A stretch of DNA of 64,000 nucleotides, from the NCBI GenBank assembly GCA_014896235.1, contig JADBKU010000030.1, positions 41,845 through 105,844 on the forward strand, read 5' to 3'. This DNA comes from a bacterium. GTDB lineage: Bacteria; Desulfobacterota; Binatia; Binatales; Binataceae. A program made the translations under genes and the position numbers. Below the pieces are notes generated by a model. That model saw nothing but the letters and a program-made list of their open reading frames with translations, was not told where the DNA came from and searched no databases. Positions 8,800-16,885 of this stretch are shown here, in pieces (within the stretch, counting starts at the first letter, position 1; the number at the start of each line of letters is the position of its first letter).

Positions 8800-10413
8800 A
8801 TGGGTGACGCGACGGTATCCGCGGCGGCGCCTGCGAACCGTGCGGCTCCGGCGGACGGCGAGCTTGCGCTTTCCGCCGGAGCCGCGCGCGCAAGCGCACG
8901 CTACAGTCTGTTCCGGTATTCGCCGCTGCTGTTCTTTCTCATAATTATTGTCGCAGACGCCAGCCAGTGGGCCGACCCCGATCTGTGGATTCACTTGCGG
9001 GCGGGTCAATCCATTCTAGCCAACTGGCGCGTGCCGGCTATCGACGCCTATTCATACTCCGTGCCGGGCGCAATATGGACCGATCATGAGTGGTTATGCC
9101 AGGCGCTGATGGCGCTCGCATACGATCGTCTTGGCGTTTTCGGGCTCCAGTTATGGAAGCTGCTTTTGGTGGCCGCGACGCTCGGCTTCACGTCGATGAG
9201 TATCGCGGAGACCGGAGCGGCGCCTGCTTTGCAATTCAAAATCATGACGGTCGTCGCGATCGCCTTGATGGAGCAGTTGCAGTACCGGCCGCAGCTTTTT
9301 TCATACGCGATCTTCGCTGGACTTCTGGTCCTCCTGGCGCGCGACTGGCACGGCCGGCGAGCGCCTTTATTACTAGTGGTTCCGCTTATGGCGATTTGGG
9401 CGAATCTTCATGGCGGATTCGTCATGGGAATTGCCGCGCTGGGAATCTACGCCGGATGCGTGATGAGTTGCGCGTTATTCGGCCACGTGGCAAGCATGCG
9501 CCGCGCAGTCGGACTGGGCGCTCTGACGCTTGCGGCCGCGGCCGCCACGCTTTTGAATCCCTACGGAATCGGTCTGTGGCGTTTGATTTGGCGCGCCGCG
9601 ACCGACCCCGTAAGCCGCCTCGCGAATGACGATTGGCTGCCGCTTTCCCGTGCTGTCGAGGCGCAATGGATCAATTCTCACAGCGGCGCAATCTTTGTGT
9701 TGTGCGGCATAGGCGTGATGGCGGCGACCGCGCTTGCCGTCGTCCTCGCGCCGCGGGCGGGCGACTTCCCGTTCGTCGCGATCGCCGCGATCATGTGCGC
9801 CGCCGCCATATCGTCATCGCGCAATCTGCCCTTTGCGATTATCGCGTGCGTATCCCCGCTGACTCTGCGCCTGGCAAAAAAGAGCCGCCAACGCGAATCG
9901 GAGGTTCGGACGCGATCCGCGGTAAATCCGTGGATTGCCGGCTTGATCGCGATCGTGGCCGTATGGCGGCTTGGACTCGTGTCCGGTCGGTTTAAGGCAG
10001 CGATCACGAATCCTGCCGGCGCGGTCCGGTTCATGCGGCAAAATTCGCTGCGTGGAAATATATTGAATGATTTTAATTGGGGCGATTATCTGATTTGGCG
10101 CCTGGAGCCGCAGTCGAAGGTTTTTATCGATGGCCGGTATGACACCCTATATCCGTATTCACTGATTCGCCAGTATATCGATTTTCGATTCGATTTGCCC
10201 GGCGCCCAAAAGACGCTGGACGGCTGGCCCCATGATTTCGTTCTGGTCGCTCCCGGCACGCCAGCATACAAGATGATGGTTAAACAGTCGGTATGGAAGC
10301 TTGTCTATCTCGATAGCGTGTCGGCTCTCTTTGCCCGCGATGGGACCGCGGGCGCGCTCGTCACGCCGCATCTGAGGCCTGCGGAAAAGCCGGCCGACGA
10401 GTATTTTCCATGA
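8800..10413 (+). CDS. Multi-pass membrane protein, GT-C-like, first of a tandem pair
   Basis: A 537-residue protein with roughly ten membrane segments and a soluble C-terminal domain of about 120 residues. Motifs, in order: DPDLWIHLRAGQ in the first loop, DHEWLCQALM, YRPQLFSYAIFA, and WANLHGGFVMG; the tail has NILNDFNWGDYLIWRL and VFIDGRYDTLYP. The acidic first loop resembles GT-C transferases, but I do not recognise a characterised family. It shares every motif and the domain order with the next gene, whose ATG overlaps its stop. Base composition is visibly more AT-rich than the neighbouring genes, which could mean separate acquisition. Confidence 0.82.
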   Translation: MGDATVSAAAPANRAAPADGELALSAGAARASARYSLFRYSPLLFFLIIIVADASQWADPDLWIHLRAGQSILANWRVPAIDAYSYSVPGAIWTDHEWLCQALMALAYDRLGVFGLQLWKLLLVAATLGFTSMSIAETGAAPALQFKIMTVVAIALMEQLQYRPQLFSYAIFAGLLVLLARDWHGRRAPLLLVVPLMAIWANLHGGFVMGIAALGIYAGCVMSCALFGHVASMRRAVGLGALTLAAAAATLLNPYGIGLWRLIWRAATDPVSRLANDDWLPLSRAVEAQWINSHSGAIFVLCGIGVMAATALAVVLAPRAGDFPFVAIAAIMCAAAISSSRNLPFAIIACVSPLTLRLAKKSRQRESEVRTRSAVNPWIAGLIAIVAVWRLGLVSGRFKAAITNPAGAVRFMRQNSLRGNILNDFNWGDYLIWRLEPQSKVFIDGRYDTLYPYSLIRQYIDFRFDLPGAQKTLDGWPHDFVLVAPGTPAYKMMVKQSVWKLVYLDSVSALFARDGTAGALVTPHLRPAEKPADEYFP

Positions 10414-12026
10414 TCTCGGATCGCGCGGTCGAAAAGTCGCAGGATGAACTGGCCTGCAATGCGGCCCGGCCGCAACCCGTCTCATTGTGGCGTTACTCGG
10501 CCGCGCTCGTTTTCGTTGCGGCGGTGATCGCCAACGCGTGCTCTTACGCCGACATAGATTTGTGGGGACATGTCTATTTTGGCGAGGCGATGATACGGGC
10601 TGGACGGATTATCGCACACGATCCCTACAATTATTCAGTTCCAGGCCATCTCTGGCTCCATCATGAGTGGCTAACTGAAGTCATGATGGCGGCGATCTAT
10701 CAGCATTGCGGAATTGTCGGTCTCAAACTCTGGCATTTCAGCGTAACGGCGTTTGCGATTGTGATGTTGTCGATGGCGGAAGGCGAGACGGGCGCGCCGC
10801 CGCCGATCCAATTCGGCGTGCTTGCGGCCGCGGCCGTCACGTTGTCCGCCGTGATGCAGTTCAGGCCGCAGATTTTCACATACGCGCTGTTTGCGATGTT
10901 GATTTTTCTGCTTACGCGGGAGCTTTACGGCCGTCGCTCGCATCTTTGGCTCGTTATCCCGATGCTCGCGTTGTGGTCAAACCTGCACGGCGGCTTCTTC
11001 ATCGGTTTGGTGACGCTCGGAATTTACACGGCCGTGATCGGCGTTGACGATTTGCTCTCAGGGCGCGGCCTGGAGCGGGCGTGGCGGCTGGCTGCATTGA
11101 CGCTCGCGGCGGCGGCCGCGACCTTCGTCAATCCAATTGGAATCGAATGCTGGCGCACGGTGTTTGTGTCGCTAACCGATCCGCTGGCGCACAAGGTGAT
11201 GGCGGACTGGCGGCCGATCGTTACGGTTGTGCGCGAGTCCGGCGCCCATGGTTCCGATAATCTACTACTCGAGCTGTGGGCCGCTTATATAGTAACCCTC
11301 GCGATCTCTGTCGCTGTTACTCCGCGGCGCGACGATTGGCCATTAATCGCGATTGCCGCGGTGATGACGGCGGCGGCCTTCAGCGCGATCCGCAATATTC
11401 CGCTGCCGGTGATCGCGGGTGCGCCGCTGCTTGCTCGTCATCTCGATTTGACTTTTCAGAAGCTTCTGGCCAAGAAAGGCGAGTTGGCCAACCCGGAGGC
11501 GCAAGACACGAGCAGCGTTCAGCGGATGTCGATTGCCGGTCAGAGCCTGATATTCATCGCGTCATTTGCAGTGCTATTTGGAAGACAGGGTCTGTTATCG
11601 GCGAAATTGGCGACGGTCGGAGAATATCCGTCGGGCGCGGTTGCATTCATGAAGGATCGCAACTTGCATGGCAATATCCTGAATCCGTCGCAATGGGGGC
11701 AATATTTGATATGGCACCTTGCTCCTGAATCCAAAATTTTTTACGACAGCCGGTTTGACACGGTATATCCTCAAAAAGTTTTGATCCAATATCTGGATTT
11801 TTTCTTCGGACCGCCCTCAGGCGCCAAGCTTTTGACTGAATATCCAAACGATTTCGTACTTGTGATCACGAACTCGACCGCTTACAGAACGATGCTCGAG
11901 CAGCGGTCATGGAGACTGCTTTACCGGGATTCTGTTTGCGCCTTGTTCGCTCCCGCCGGTTCGCGGGCGGCCGAGATGCCGGGTCTGCCCGTAATTGGCA
12001 AAGCAAAGAAGGTTTTTTTCCCCTGA
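10410..12026 (+). CDS. Multi-pass membrane protein, GT-C-like, second of a tandem pair
   Basis: A 538-residue paralogue of the preceding gene, started from an ATGA overlap. Shared motifs are DIDLWGHVYFGEA, HHEWLTEVMM, FRPQIFTYALFA, WSNLHGGFFIG and, in the soluble tail, NILNPSQWGQYLIWHL with FYDSRFDTVYP. The two differ over the loop regions, so this is an old duplication rather than a recent copy. The likely site of action is the inner membrane with the tail on the periplasmic side, as in GT-C enzymes (inference). Sugar donor, acceptor and even enzymatic activity are unproven. Several AT-rich stretches lie in the last 700 bases. Confidence 0.82.
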   Translation: MISDRAVEKSQDELACNAARPQPVSLWRYSAALVFVAAVIANACSYADIDLWGHVYFGEAMIRAGRIIAHDPYNYSVPGHLWLHHEWLTEVMMAAIYQHCGIVGLKLWHFSVTAFAIVMLSMAEGETGAPPPIQFGVLAAAAVTLSAVMQFRPQIFTYALFAMLIFLLTRELYGRRSHLWLVIPMLALWSNLHGGFFIGLVTLGIYTAVIGVDDLLSGRGLERAWRLAALTLAAAAATFVNPIGIECWRTVFVSLTDPLAHKVMADWRPIVTVVRESGAHGSDNLLLELWAAYIVTLAISVAVTPRRDDWPLIAIAAVMTAAAFSAIRNIPLPVIAGAPLLARHLDLTFQKLLAKKGELANPEAQDTSSVQRMSIAGQSLIFIASFAVLFGRQGLLSAKLATVGEYPSGAVAFMKDRNLHGNILNPSQWGQYLIWHLAPESKIFYDSRFDTVYPQKVLIQYLDFFFGPPSGAKLLTEYPNDFVLVITNSTAYRTMLEQRSWRLLYRDSVCALFAPAGSRAAEMPGLPVIGKAKKVFFP

Positions 12027-12164
12027 TTCCATCTTGATTTGTACTTTTCGGCAGATTTTGCACGACCGCCGCATAAGCTTGCAGATCGGCGAGAGTTCGC
12101 CAATCTTGCGCGGTTCGGTTCCACTGGCGCGAGGCGCAATTCGGATGGCATACTTCCTTTCCTC

Positions 12165-12257
12165 GGAGAGGTGGCTGAGCCTGGTTTATGGCGCACGCCT
12201 GGAGAGCGTGTAGACCCCGAAAGGGTCTCTGGGGTTCAAATCCCCCCCTCTCCGCCA
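12165..12257 (+). tRNA. tRNA-Ser (anticodon GGA)
   Basis: A class II tRNA. The acceptor stem GGAGAGG pairs with CCTCTCC, followed by discriminator G and an encoded CCA at 12255-12257. The anticodon stem CACGC/GCGTG closes a loop CTGGAGA with anticodon GGA at 12201-12203. The long variable arm (ACCCC-GAAA-GGGGT-like stem around 12114-12127 of the arm) and the T-loop TTCAAAT are in place; the outermost T-stem pair is a mismatch. It reads UCC and UCU codons. Confidence 0.96.
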
Positions 12258-12571
12258 GACAGTCCGCGCGATTCCGCTGCAATCCAGAGAAAACGCGCAA
12301 AGCCGCCCCGAGCCTGGCATTTTCGCCATGTGCAGCGCACCGGAGAAGGCTCGCCAGCGCCGAAATACCCCGCATCGGGCCGATTTCTTTCCGCGCGAAA
12401 TAAATTCGGTTCGCTTTGGGCGAGCGCGCATTAACCGTCGGCGAACGATTATTCGCGACTCCGCGCCGAAACGGAGCCCGAGTGCGAATCTGCGCTTGAT
12501 CCTTATGGAGGCCGGTCGGCTCAAGTCAGCGGCTTGACGTAAAATAGAACCGGCCCTAGGCTGACGATATC
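12258..12571. other. Intergenic stretch after tRNA-Ser with a candidate promoter
   Basis: No coding sequence is convincing here; the minus-strand frame across it also runs through the tRNA and is rejected. Near the end a TTGACG hexamer (12534-12539) runs straight into TAAAAT (12540-12545). Either could serve the LON-domain gene: TAAAAT as a -10 box, or TTGACG as a -35 with TAGGCT at 12557 as a weak -10. No clear terminator follows the tRNA. Confidence 0.4.
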
Positions 12572-13222
12572 GTGGCGGACCTCCCAGAGATCATTCCGCT
12601 CTTTCCGTTGCCCAACTTCGTGCTCTTTCCCGGCGTGCAGGCGCCTCTGCATATTTTCGAGCCGCGCTATCGCGAAATGGTGGCCGACGTCGCGCAAAGC
12701 CACGGCCTGGTCGGCATGATTATGCTGAAAGGCGATTGGGAGCGCGATTATTACGCCAATCCCGATGTATACGAAGTCGGATGCGCGGGCCGGATTACGA
12801 CGCTCGCCCGCCTGCCCGACGGCCGCTATAACCTGATCCTCGACGGCGTCAGCGAGTTTCGCGTGGTCCGGGAGGTTCGCGAGAAGGCGTACCGGACCGC
12901 GCACGTACAATGGTGTCCGGCGACGCCGATCGATCTCGACGGCGCGACGATGCGCAGCCTACGCGAGTTGCTGATCCAATTCCTTGGCCCGCCCGCGCAC
13001 GATCTCTGGCGCTCGCTGGTCGAGCAGCGCGGCCTGACGGGCGCCGATTTGATTAACTTTATCTGCTTCCACCTCGATGTCGCGCCGATCGAAAAGCAGA
13101 CGCTGCTCGCGGCGCTCGGCAAACGCGCGGGATGCCTCCTCGATATCCTGACGTTTCAGGTCGAAGAGCGGAAACTCGGCCCGGGCGGCGGCGCGACCGG
13201 TTCGTCCGGCCCCCTGCAGTAA
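12572..13222 (+). CDS. LON substrate-binding (LON-N) domain protein
   Basis: A 216-residue stand-alone LON-N domain protein. The opening PLFPLPNFVLFPGVQAPLHI and FEPRYREMVADV are the signature of the family, which shares the N-terminal substrate-recognition domain of Lon protease without the ATPase or protease parts. The C-terminal half is helical (ELLIQFLGPPAHDLW) and ends in a Gly-rich tail. The start is GTG with no good Shine-Dalgarno, possibly close to a transcription start. Proposed roles in protein quality control are not established. Assignment is firm, function open. Confidence 0.92.
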   Translation: MADLPEIIPLFPLPNFVLFPGVQAPLHIFEPRYREMVADVAQSHGLVGMIMLKGDWERDYYANPDVYEVGCAGRITTLARLPDGRYNLILDGVSEFRVVREVREKAYRTAHVQWCPATPIDLDGATMRSLRELLIQFLGPPAHDLWRSLVEQRGLTGADLINFICFHLDVAPIEKQTLLAALGKRAGCLLDILTFQVEERKLGPGGGATGSSGPLQ

Positions 13223-13637
13223 TCTTCGAACCGCCGCACGAACGTCCGGAGGCGCCGCGTGGCGCCAAAATAATCTGGAACGATATTCGGGCGAGCTTCG
13301 TATAAAGGTTTGATTGGCCGTTTTGCGGCGTGTCGCGCGGCAGGCGGAACGCATTCGCTCAAACCATGTAATTTCTGGGGTATCCGCAGGATGAGACGGC
13401 AAATTTGCAGATTGCTGATTTTGCACGCTCAATCTGACGATTTGAAAGGCAACCGTTTGGAAATCAGCGGTTAAAGCCCGCCTAATCTGTAGGAGATATA
13501 AGCACGACAGGGTTTTGCGGCGATGGCATGAAAAATGCTTGCTAAAACTGCAATCGCGAATTAGCGATCCTAGCGCGGCAAGTCCGGCCAGAATTTGGAC
13601 CAGTTCCGTATTTTGTGAAAGTGAGAAGCTGACGACA
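13223..13637. other. Long intergenic region carrying a sigma-54 promoter match
   Basis: No gene fits this 415-base stretch, which is more AT-rich than its surroundings. It contains a sigma-54-type -24/-12 element (annotated separately), a 10-base palindrome GCAAATTTGC at 13399-13408 and a pair of TGCA boxes at 13406 and 13422. These lie about 115-125 bases upstream of the promoter, the usual distance for an enhancer-binding activator. The GGCGCC repeat at 13251-13266 can form a hairpin but lacks a T-run. Confidence 0.5.
13524..13539 (+). promoter_or_regulatory. Sigma-54 (-24/-12) promoter
   Basis: The sequence TGGCATGAAAAATGCT matches the sigma-54 consensus TGGCACG-N4-TTGCW at all but two defined positions, with GG and GC ten bases apart as required. 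The predicted start near 13551 leaves about 87 untranslated bases before the ATG at 13638. Sigma-54 promoters need an AAA+ activator; AT-rich palindromic sequence sits at a suitable distance upstream. Confidence 0.6.
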
Positions 13638-14069
13638 ATGGATTGGGAAAACGGCGTACTCGGATCGATCTTCGTGCCCGACGTCCTGACTCCTGAGCAA
13701 TATTACGATGCGCGGCGCGACGACAGCGCCATGGCTCCGGTAAAACGGCTGATGATGGCGGTTCTGGAAGATGCGTTACGATGCTTTCAAAACAACGCCG
13801 ACGCCAAGAATGGCTCGCGAAAGCGGCTTTTTGCCGAGGCTGAACAATGGCTGTGCGGCGAAGACGGCGACGGTCCGTTCTCGTTTGAAACGGTATGCGA
13901 AACGCTTGGAATCGAACCCAGCTTTCTGCGTTCCGGATTGCGCGAATGGCGCGACCAACAGCTCGCCGGCAACTCGACGCGCCGGCTGGCGCGGCGCTCG
14001 CCGGTCGTCCGCAGCGGCCGGATTAGCGCTCCAACCCGGCGCGGCAAGCGCGTTTCGCAAGCCGGTTGA
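13638..14069 (+). CDS. Conserved-looking protein of unknown function with HTH-like segment
   Basis: A 143-residue soluble protein. ATG 13638 was chosen over the upstream open frame because the region before it carries the promoter. The middle reads VKRLMMAVLEDALRCFQNNA followed by KRLFAEAEQWL and then FSFETVCETLGIEPSFLRSGL, which has the spacing of a helix-turn-helix (a recognition-helix-like FLRSGLREW). The Arg-rich tail RRLARRSPVVRSGR may contact nucleic acid. I do not recognise a named family. The sigma-54-like promoter suggests control by an environmental signal. A role as small DNA-binding regulator is an inference. Confidence 0.72.
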   Translation: MDWENGVLGSIFVPDVLTPEQYYDARRDDSAMAPVKRLMMAVLEDALRCFQNNADAKNGSRKRLFAEAEQWLCGEDGDGPFSFETVCETLGIEPSFLRSGLREWRDQQLAGNSTRRLARRSPVVRSGRISAPTRRGKRVSQAG

Positions 14070-14163
14070 TGCCGGAAGGACGGCGCCAGGATGCCAGATT
14101 TTTAGACAGATCGACGCGGCGGCGTTAGCCTTCGCCATTGGACGCCGCTGCTTCGTCAGTGCG

Positions 14164-15909
14164 TCACGGACGGTTCGAATAGACGGCGCCGGATGGCAAT
14201 TCCTGAACGCGCCAAGCCGGCGTTGGCGGAGGCGGATCGGCAGCCGGGTCGCCGTTGACAATCACCAGATAGACCCGGCGACCGGATTTGGTCCAGAGCT
14301 GGCGGAAGCTGGCGTCGTCAAGGAAATAACGGCTGGCGGTCGAATCGATTTCCCGGCCTTCACGCAAGTCGCCGCCGAGTCCATCGACAATCATCACGGG
14401 TCTGCGCAGATAAAATGCGATCGGCGAGGCCGCCTCGAACGGTCCCATGATTACGACGGCGTCGGCCGGCGTAATCGTTTTCGCCACGCCGCGTGCGAGC
14501 GGCGCGACGGAACAGTACGGCTCCATTACTTCAAGTCCGCGATGGACCGCCCAATTGGAAACGATCGCCAGCGCCAGCATACCCGCGAATGCGACGCGTT
14601 TGTGTGTGCGCCACACGGCGATTAGTCCGAGGCAACCGGCGCCGGTCAACGTGATTAACTCGACTATCACGGCTGGCGTCAGCTCCTTGAGAGATGGCTG
14701 AACGGCGCCGCTCGCATTTCGATATTGTTCGTTGAGCACGGCGTATAGCCGGTCGATAATCGGCAGGTGCGCGCTGGCCAGCGCCACCACCCAGCCAAGC
14801 GCCGCGACGATCAGCATCGCCGCGAAGCAATTGCGCGCCGCCGCCGACGGCAGCTCAACGCGCGACCACCAGTATCCGACCAGAATCGCGAAGCCGGGAA
14901 GCGCCGGCAGCGCGTAGTATTCAAGTCGCGCCGGAGAGGCGAGAAAAAACGCTACCGCCGTAAAACTCCAGGCGAGCGCCGCGACGAGCAGATCATGCTC
15001 AGGCGCCCGGCGGCGGATGTCGTGCAATGCAATCGCAATTGCGGGCGGCAGAAAAATCGCCCAAGGCAGGAACCAGACCGTGGTCGCGCCGAGATAGGCC
15101 CCGACGCCGAGCGGAACGACGTCCAAGCTGTCGGCACCCTGCATGTAGCGCCGCAATTGGCCGGCCACGAGATAGTGCGCCATCACGTGCGGATGACGAA
15201 TTTCGACGAGAAGATGCCATGGCGCGGCGACTGTGACAAAAATCGCCGTCATCATGATTCCGCCGCTCCATCCGATGCGCTTAAGAAAGGCGCGCAGGTC
15301 GGCCGAGAAAATCCCCGCGACCGCCGCCGCAAGCGCGGGCAGGGCGATTCCGATCAGGCCTTTGACCATCACGGCCAGACCCAGTGTCGCCGCCGTCAGC
15401 GCCAGCATCGGCCGGGTCCGCTCAGGCCGCCGCCACGCCGAGAAAAACGCCGCCATCGCGACCACGAACAGCGCGGTCAGCGGCGCATCCATCATGAGAG
15501 TGCGCGCGTAAATGAAATAGCCAAACGAAGTCGCCAGACAAACGCTGGCGGCGAGGGCCGCCGCGCGATTGCGCCAGAGTGCGATCAGCCAATAAAGCGC
15601 CATCACGCCGATCGCGCCGAATAAAACTATCGGCAGCCGGCCGGCCCAGGTAGCGGTTCCGAACAGGCGGTAGCTGAGCGCCGAAAGCCAATAGACCAAC
15701 GGCGGTTTCTCGAAATATGGCACGCCATTGCAGCGTGGCGTCAGCAGCTGGCCGGTCCGCGCGATTTCACGCGCGACCTCGGCGTACACGCCTTCGTCGA
15801 AATTGTAATAGTCCGGACCGAGGGCGGCCCATCCAAATAACGCCAAGCTGCCGATTCCAATCAGTAATGAGTCGGCGGCGTGGGTCCGTTCGCGCTCAGA
15901 GGGTTTCAT
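14164..15909 (-). CDS. ArnT-like GT39 family lipid-linked-sugar transferase
   Basis: A 581-residue inner-membrane GT-C protein. The first periplasmic loop has YYNFDEGVYAEVAREI with the conserved acidic pair, then NGVPYFEKPPLVYWL, the FEKPPL motif of ArnT and PMT-type enzymes; TLMMDAPLTAL and VKGLIGIALP follow. About twelve membrane segments precede a periplasmic C-terminal domain. ArnT adds aminoarabinose to lipid A, but this sequence alone cannot fix the sugar. Its start overlaps the stop of the flippase-like gene by 14 bases, so the two are translationally coupled in an operon led by a GT4 gene at 18104. Confidence 0.92.
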   Translation of the reverse strand: MKPSERERTHAADSLLIGIGSLALFGWAALGPDYYNFDEGVYAEVAREIARTGQLLTPRCNGVPYFEKPPLVYWLSALSYRLFGTATWAGRLPIVLFGAIGVMALYWLIALWRNRAAALAASVCLATSFGYFIYARTLMMDAPLTALFVVAMAAFFSAWRRPERTRPMLALTAATLGLAVMVKGLIGIALPALAAAVAGIFSADLRAFLKRIGWSGGIMMTAIFVTVAAPWHLLVEIRHPHVMAHYLVAGQLRRYMQGADSLDVVPLGVGAYLGATTVWFLPWAIFLPPAIAIALHDIRRRAPEHDLLVAALAWSFTAVAFFLASPARLEYYALPALPGFAILVGYWWSRVELPSAAARNCFAAMLIVAALGWVVALASAHLPIIDRLYAVLNEQYRNASGAVQPSLKELTPAVIVELITLTGAGCLGLIAVWRTHKRVAFAGMLALAIVSNWAVHRGLEVMEPYCSVAPLARGVAKTITPADAVVIMGPFEAASPIAFYLRRPVMIVDGLGGDLREGREIDSTASRYFLDDASFRQLWTKSGRRVYLVIVNGDPAADPPPPTPAWRVQELPSGAVYSNRP

Positions 15910-16885
15910 CGAAACTTTCGATTGCGTGCGGAAAAATCAGGCCGAGCAGGATGCGGCAAATCATATTGCCGGCGCTGATCGCCAGCGAGACCGTAAGCAC
16001 GTCAGCGGCGGGCGCGAAGTTCCTGAAGCACATCACCATCGCGGCCTGTTCCGAACCAAGGCCGACCGGCGTCAGAGGCAGGCTTGCAATCAGGAGAATC
16101 ACCGGAGCAAGCGCGAGGGTCATCGTTAGCGGAACCTGCAAGCCGAAGGCGCGCATTTCGAAGTAGAGCGCGAAACCCTGAAACCCGAAGATCGCGGCGC
16201 GGATCAGTGAAAGCGAAAGATAGTGGCGCGGACGCGCGGTGCGGAAGGCGCCCATCGCGGGAAGGTCGTAGATTCGCTGCATCCAGCGCATGTGCGGCCT
16301 GCCGCGCATCCAGAACCATGCGACCAGCCAGAGCGCGCCCAGCATTGCGGTCAGATACCAGCCGAAACCGCGCAGGGACGATTGTGGCGCGATCGTCAGG
16401 CCCGCCAGCGCCATCGCGATCATTACCTGAAAATCGATCAGGGCCTGGAACAGCAGCGTGCAGGCTCCATCGAGCCAATGCGCCGACTTGCGTTTTTTGA
16501 GGAAGACGATCAACGCTCCGCTGCCGACGGCGACATTGACTAGTTGAAGAAAATATTGCGCCGCGTTGGCCGCGAGCGTTTCGCGAAACGTTGTGCGGCC
16601 GTGAAAATAGGTAAACAGGCGCGAAAAGAGCAGCGTTTCTCCGAAAAACCATCCGGCGAACGCAAGCACGACCGTCGTCGCGAACAGGCCGATTCGGGCG
16701 CGCGCCAGCGCGCCGAGCAGCGCCGCGAGCGGAACGTCGCGTGCGATCGCCACGATGATCGCCAGCGCGGCCAGATAGGAAAGAACGGTGCGCGAGCGCG
16801 ATCCAAACCGGGCGGGACGCGCCGGCAACTCGCTGGATGCGGTTTCCAGACACGCCGCCGCGGCCGCCTCCGCCGACTTACGCAT
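15896..16885 (-). CDS. Lysylphosphatidylglycerol synthase TM-region / flippase-like membrane protein
   Basis: A 329-residue membrane protein of the LPG_synthase_TM (UPF0104) type with eight or so helices. Typical segments are NAAQYFLQLVNVAVGSGALIVFL and LPLTPVGLGSEQAAMVM (the P-x-G-x-G-x-x-E motif near the C terminus). Members without the synthase domain are thought to flip or support export of lipids and lipid-linked sugars. It is placed between a GT4 and an ArnT-like transferase, overlapping the former by 8 bases and the latter by 14, which supports a role in the same glycan or lipid pathway. Confidence 0.85.
   Translation of the reverse strand: MRKSAEAAAAACLETASSELPARPARFGSRSRTVLSYLAALAIIVAIARDVPLAALLGALARARIGLFATTVVLAFAGWFFGETLLFSRLFTYFHGRTTFRETLAANAAQYFLQLVNVAVGSGALIVFLKKRKSAHWLDGACTLLFQALIDFQVMIAMALAGLTIAPQSSLRGFGWYLTAMLGALWLVAWFWMRGRPHMRWMQRIYDLPAMGAFRTARPRHYLSLSLIRAAIFGFQGFALYFEMRAFGLQVPLTMTLALAPVILLIASLPLTPVGLGSEQAAMVMCFRNFAPAADVLTVSLAISAGNMICRILLGLIFPHAIESFDETL

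Noticed and set aside
12186..12524. Minus-strand frame over the tRNA-Ser gene
   Set aside because: It reads through the tRNA and its composition (Arg-rich, no domain) indicates no coding function.
13251..13266. GGCGCC-GCGT-GGCGCC hairpin as a terminator of the LON-domain gene
   Set aside because: It lies about 30 bases after the gene, but the following bases are AAAATAAT rather than a T-run on the plus strand, and each arm is self-palindromic.
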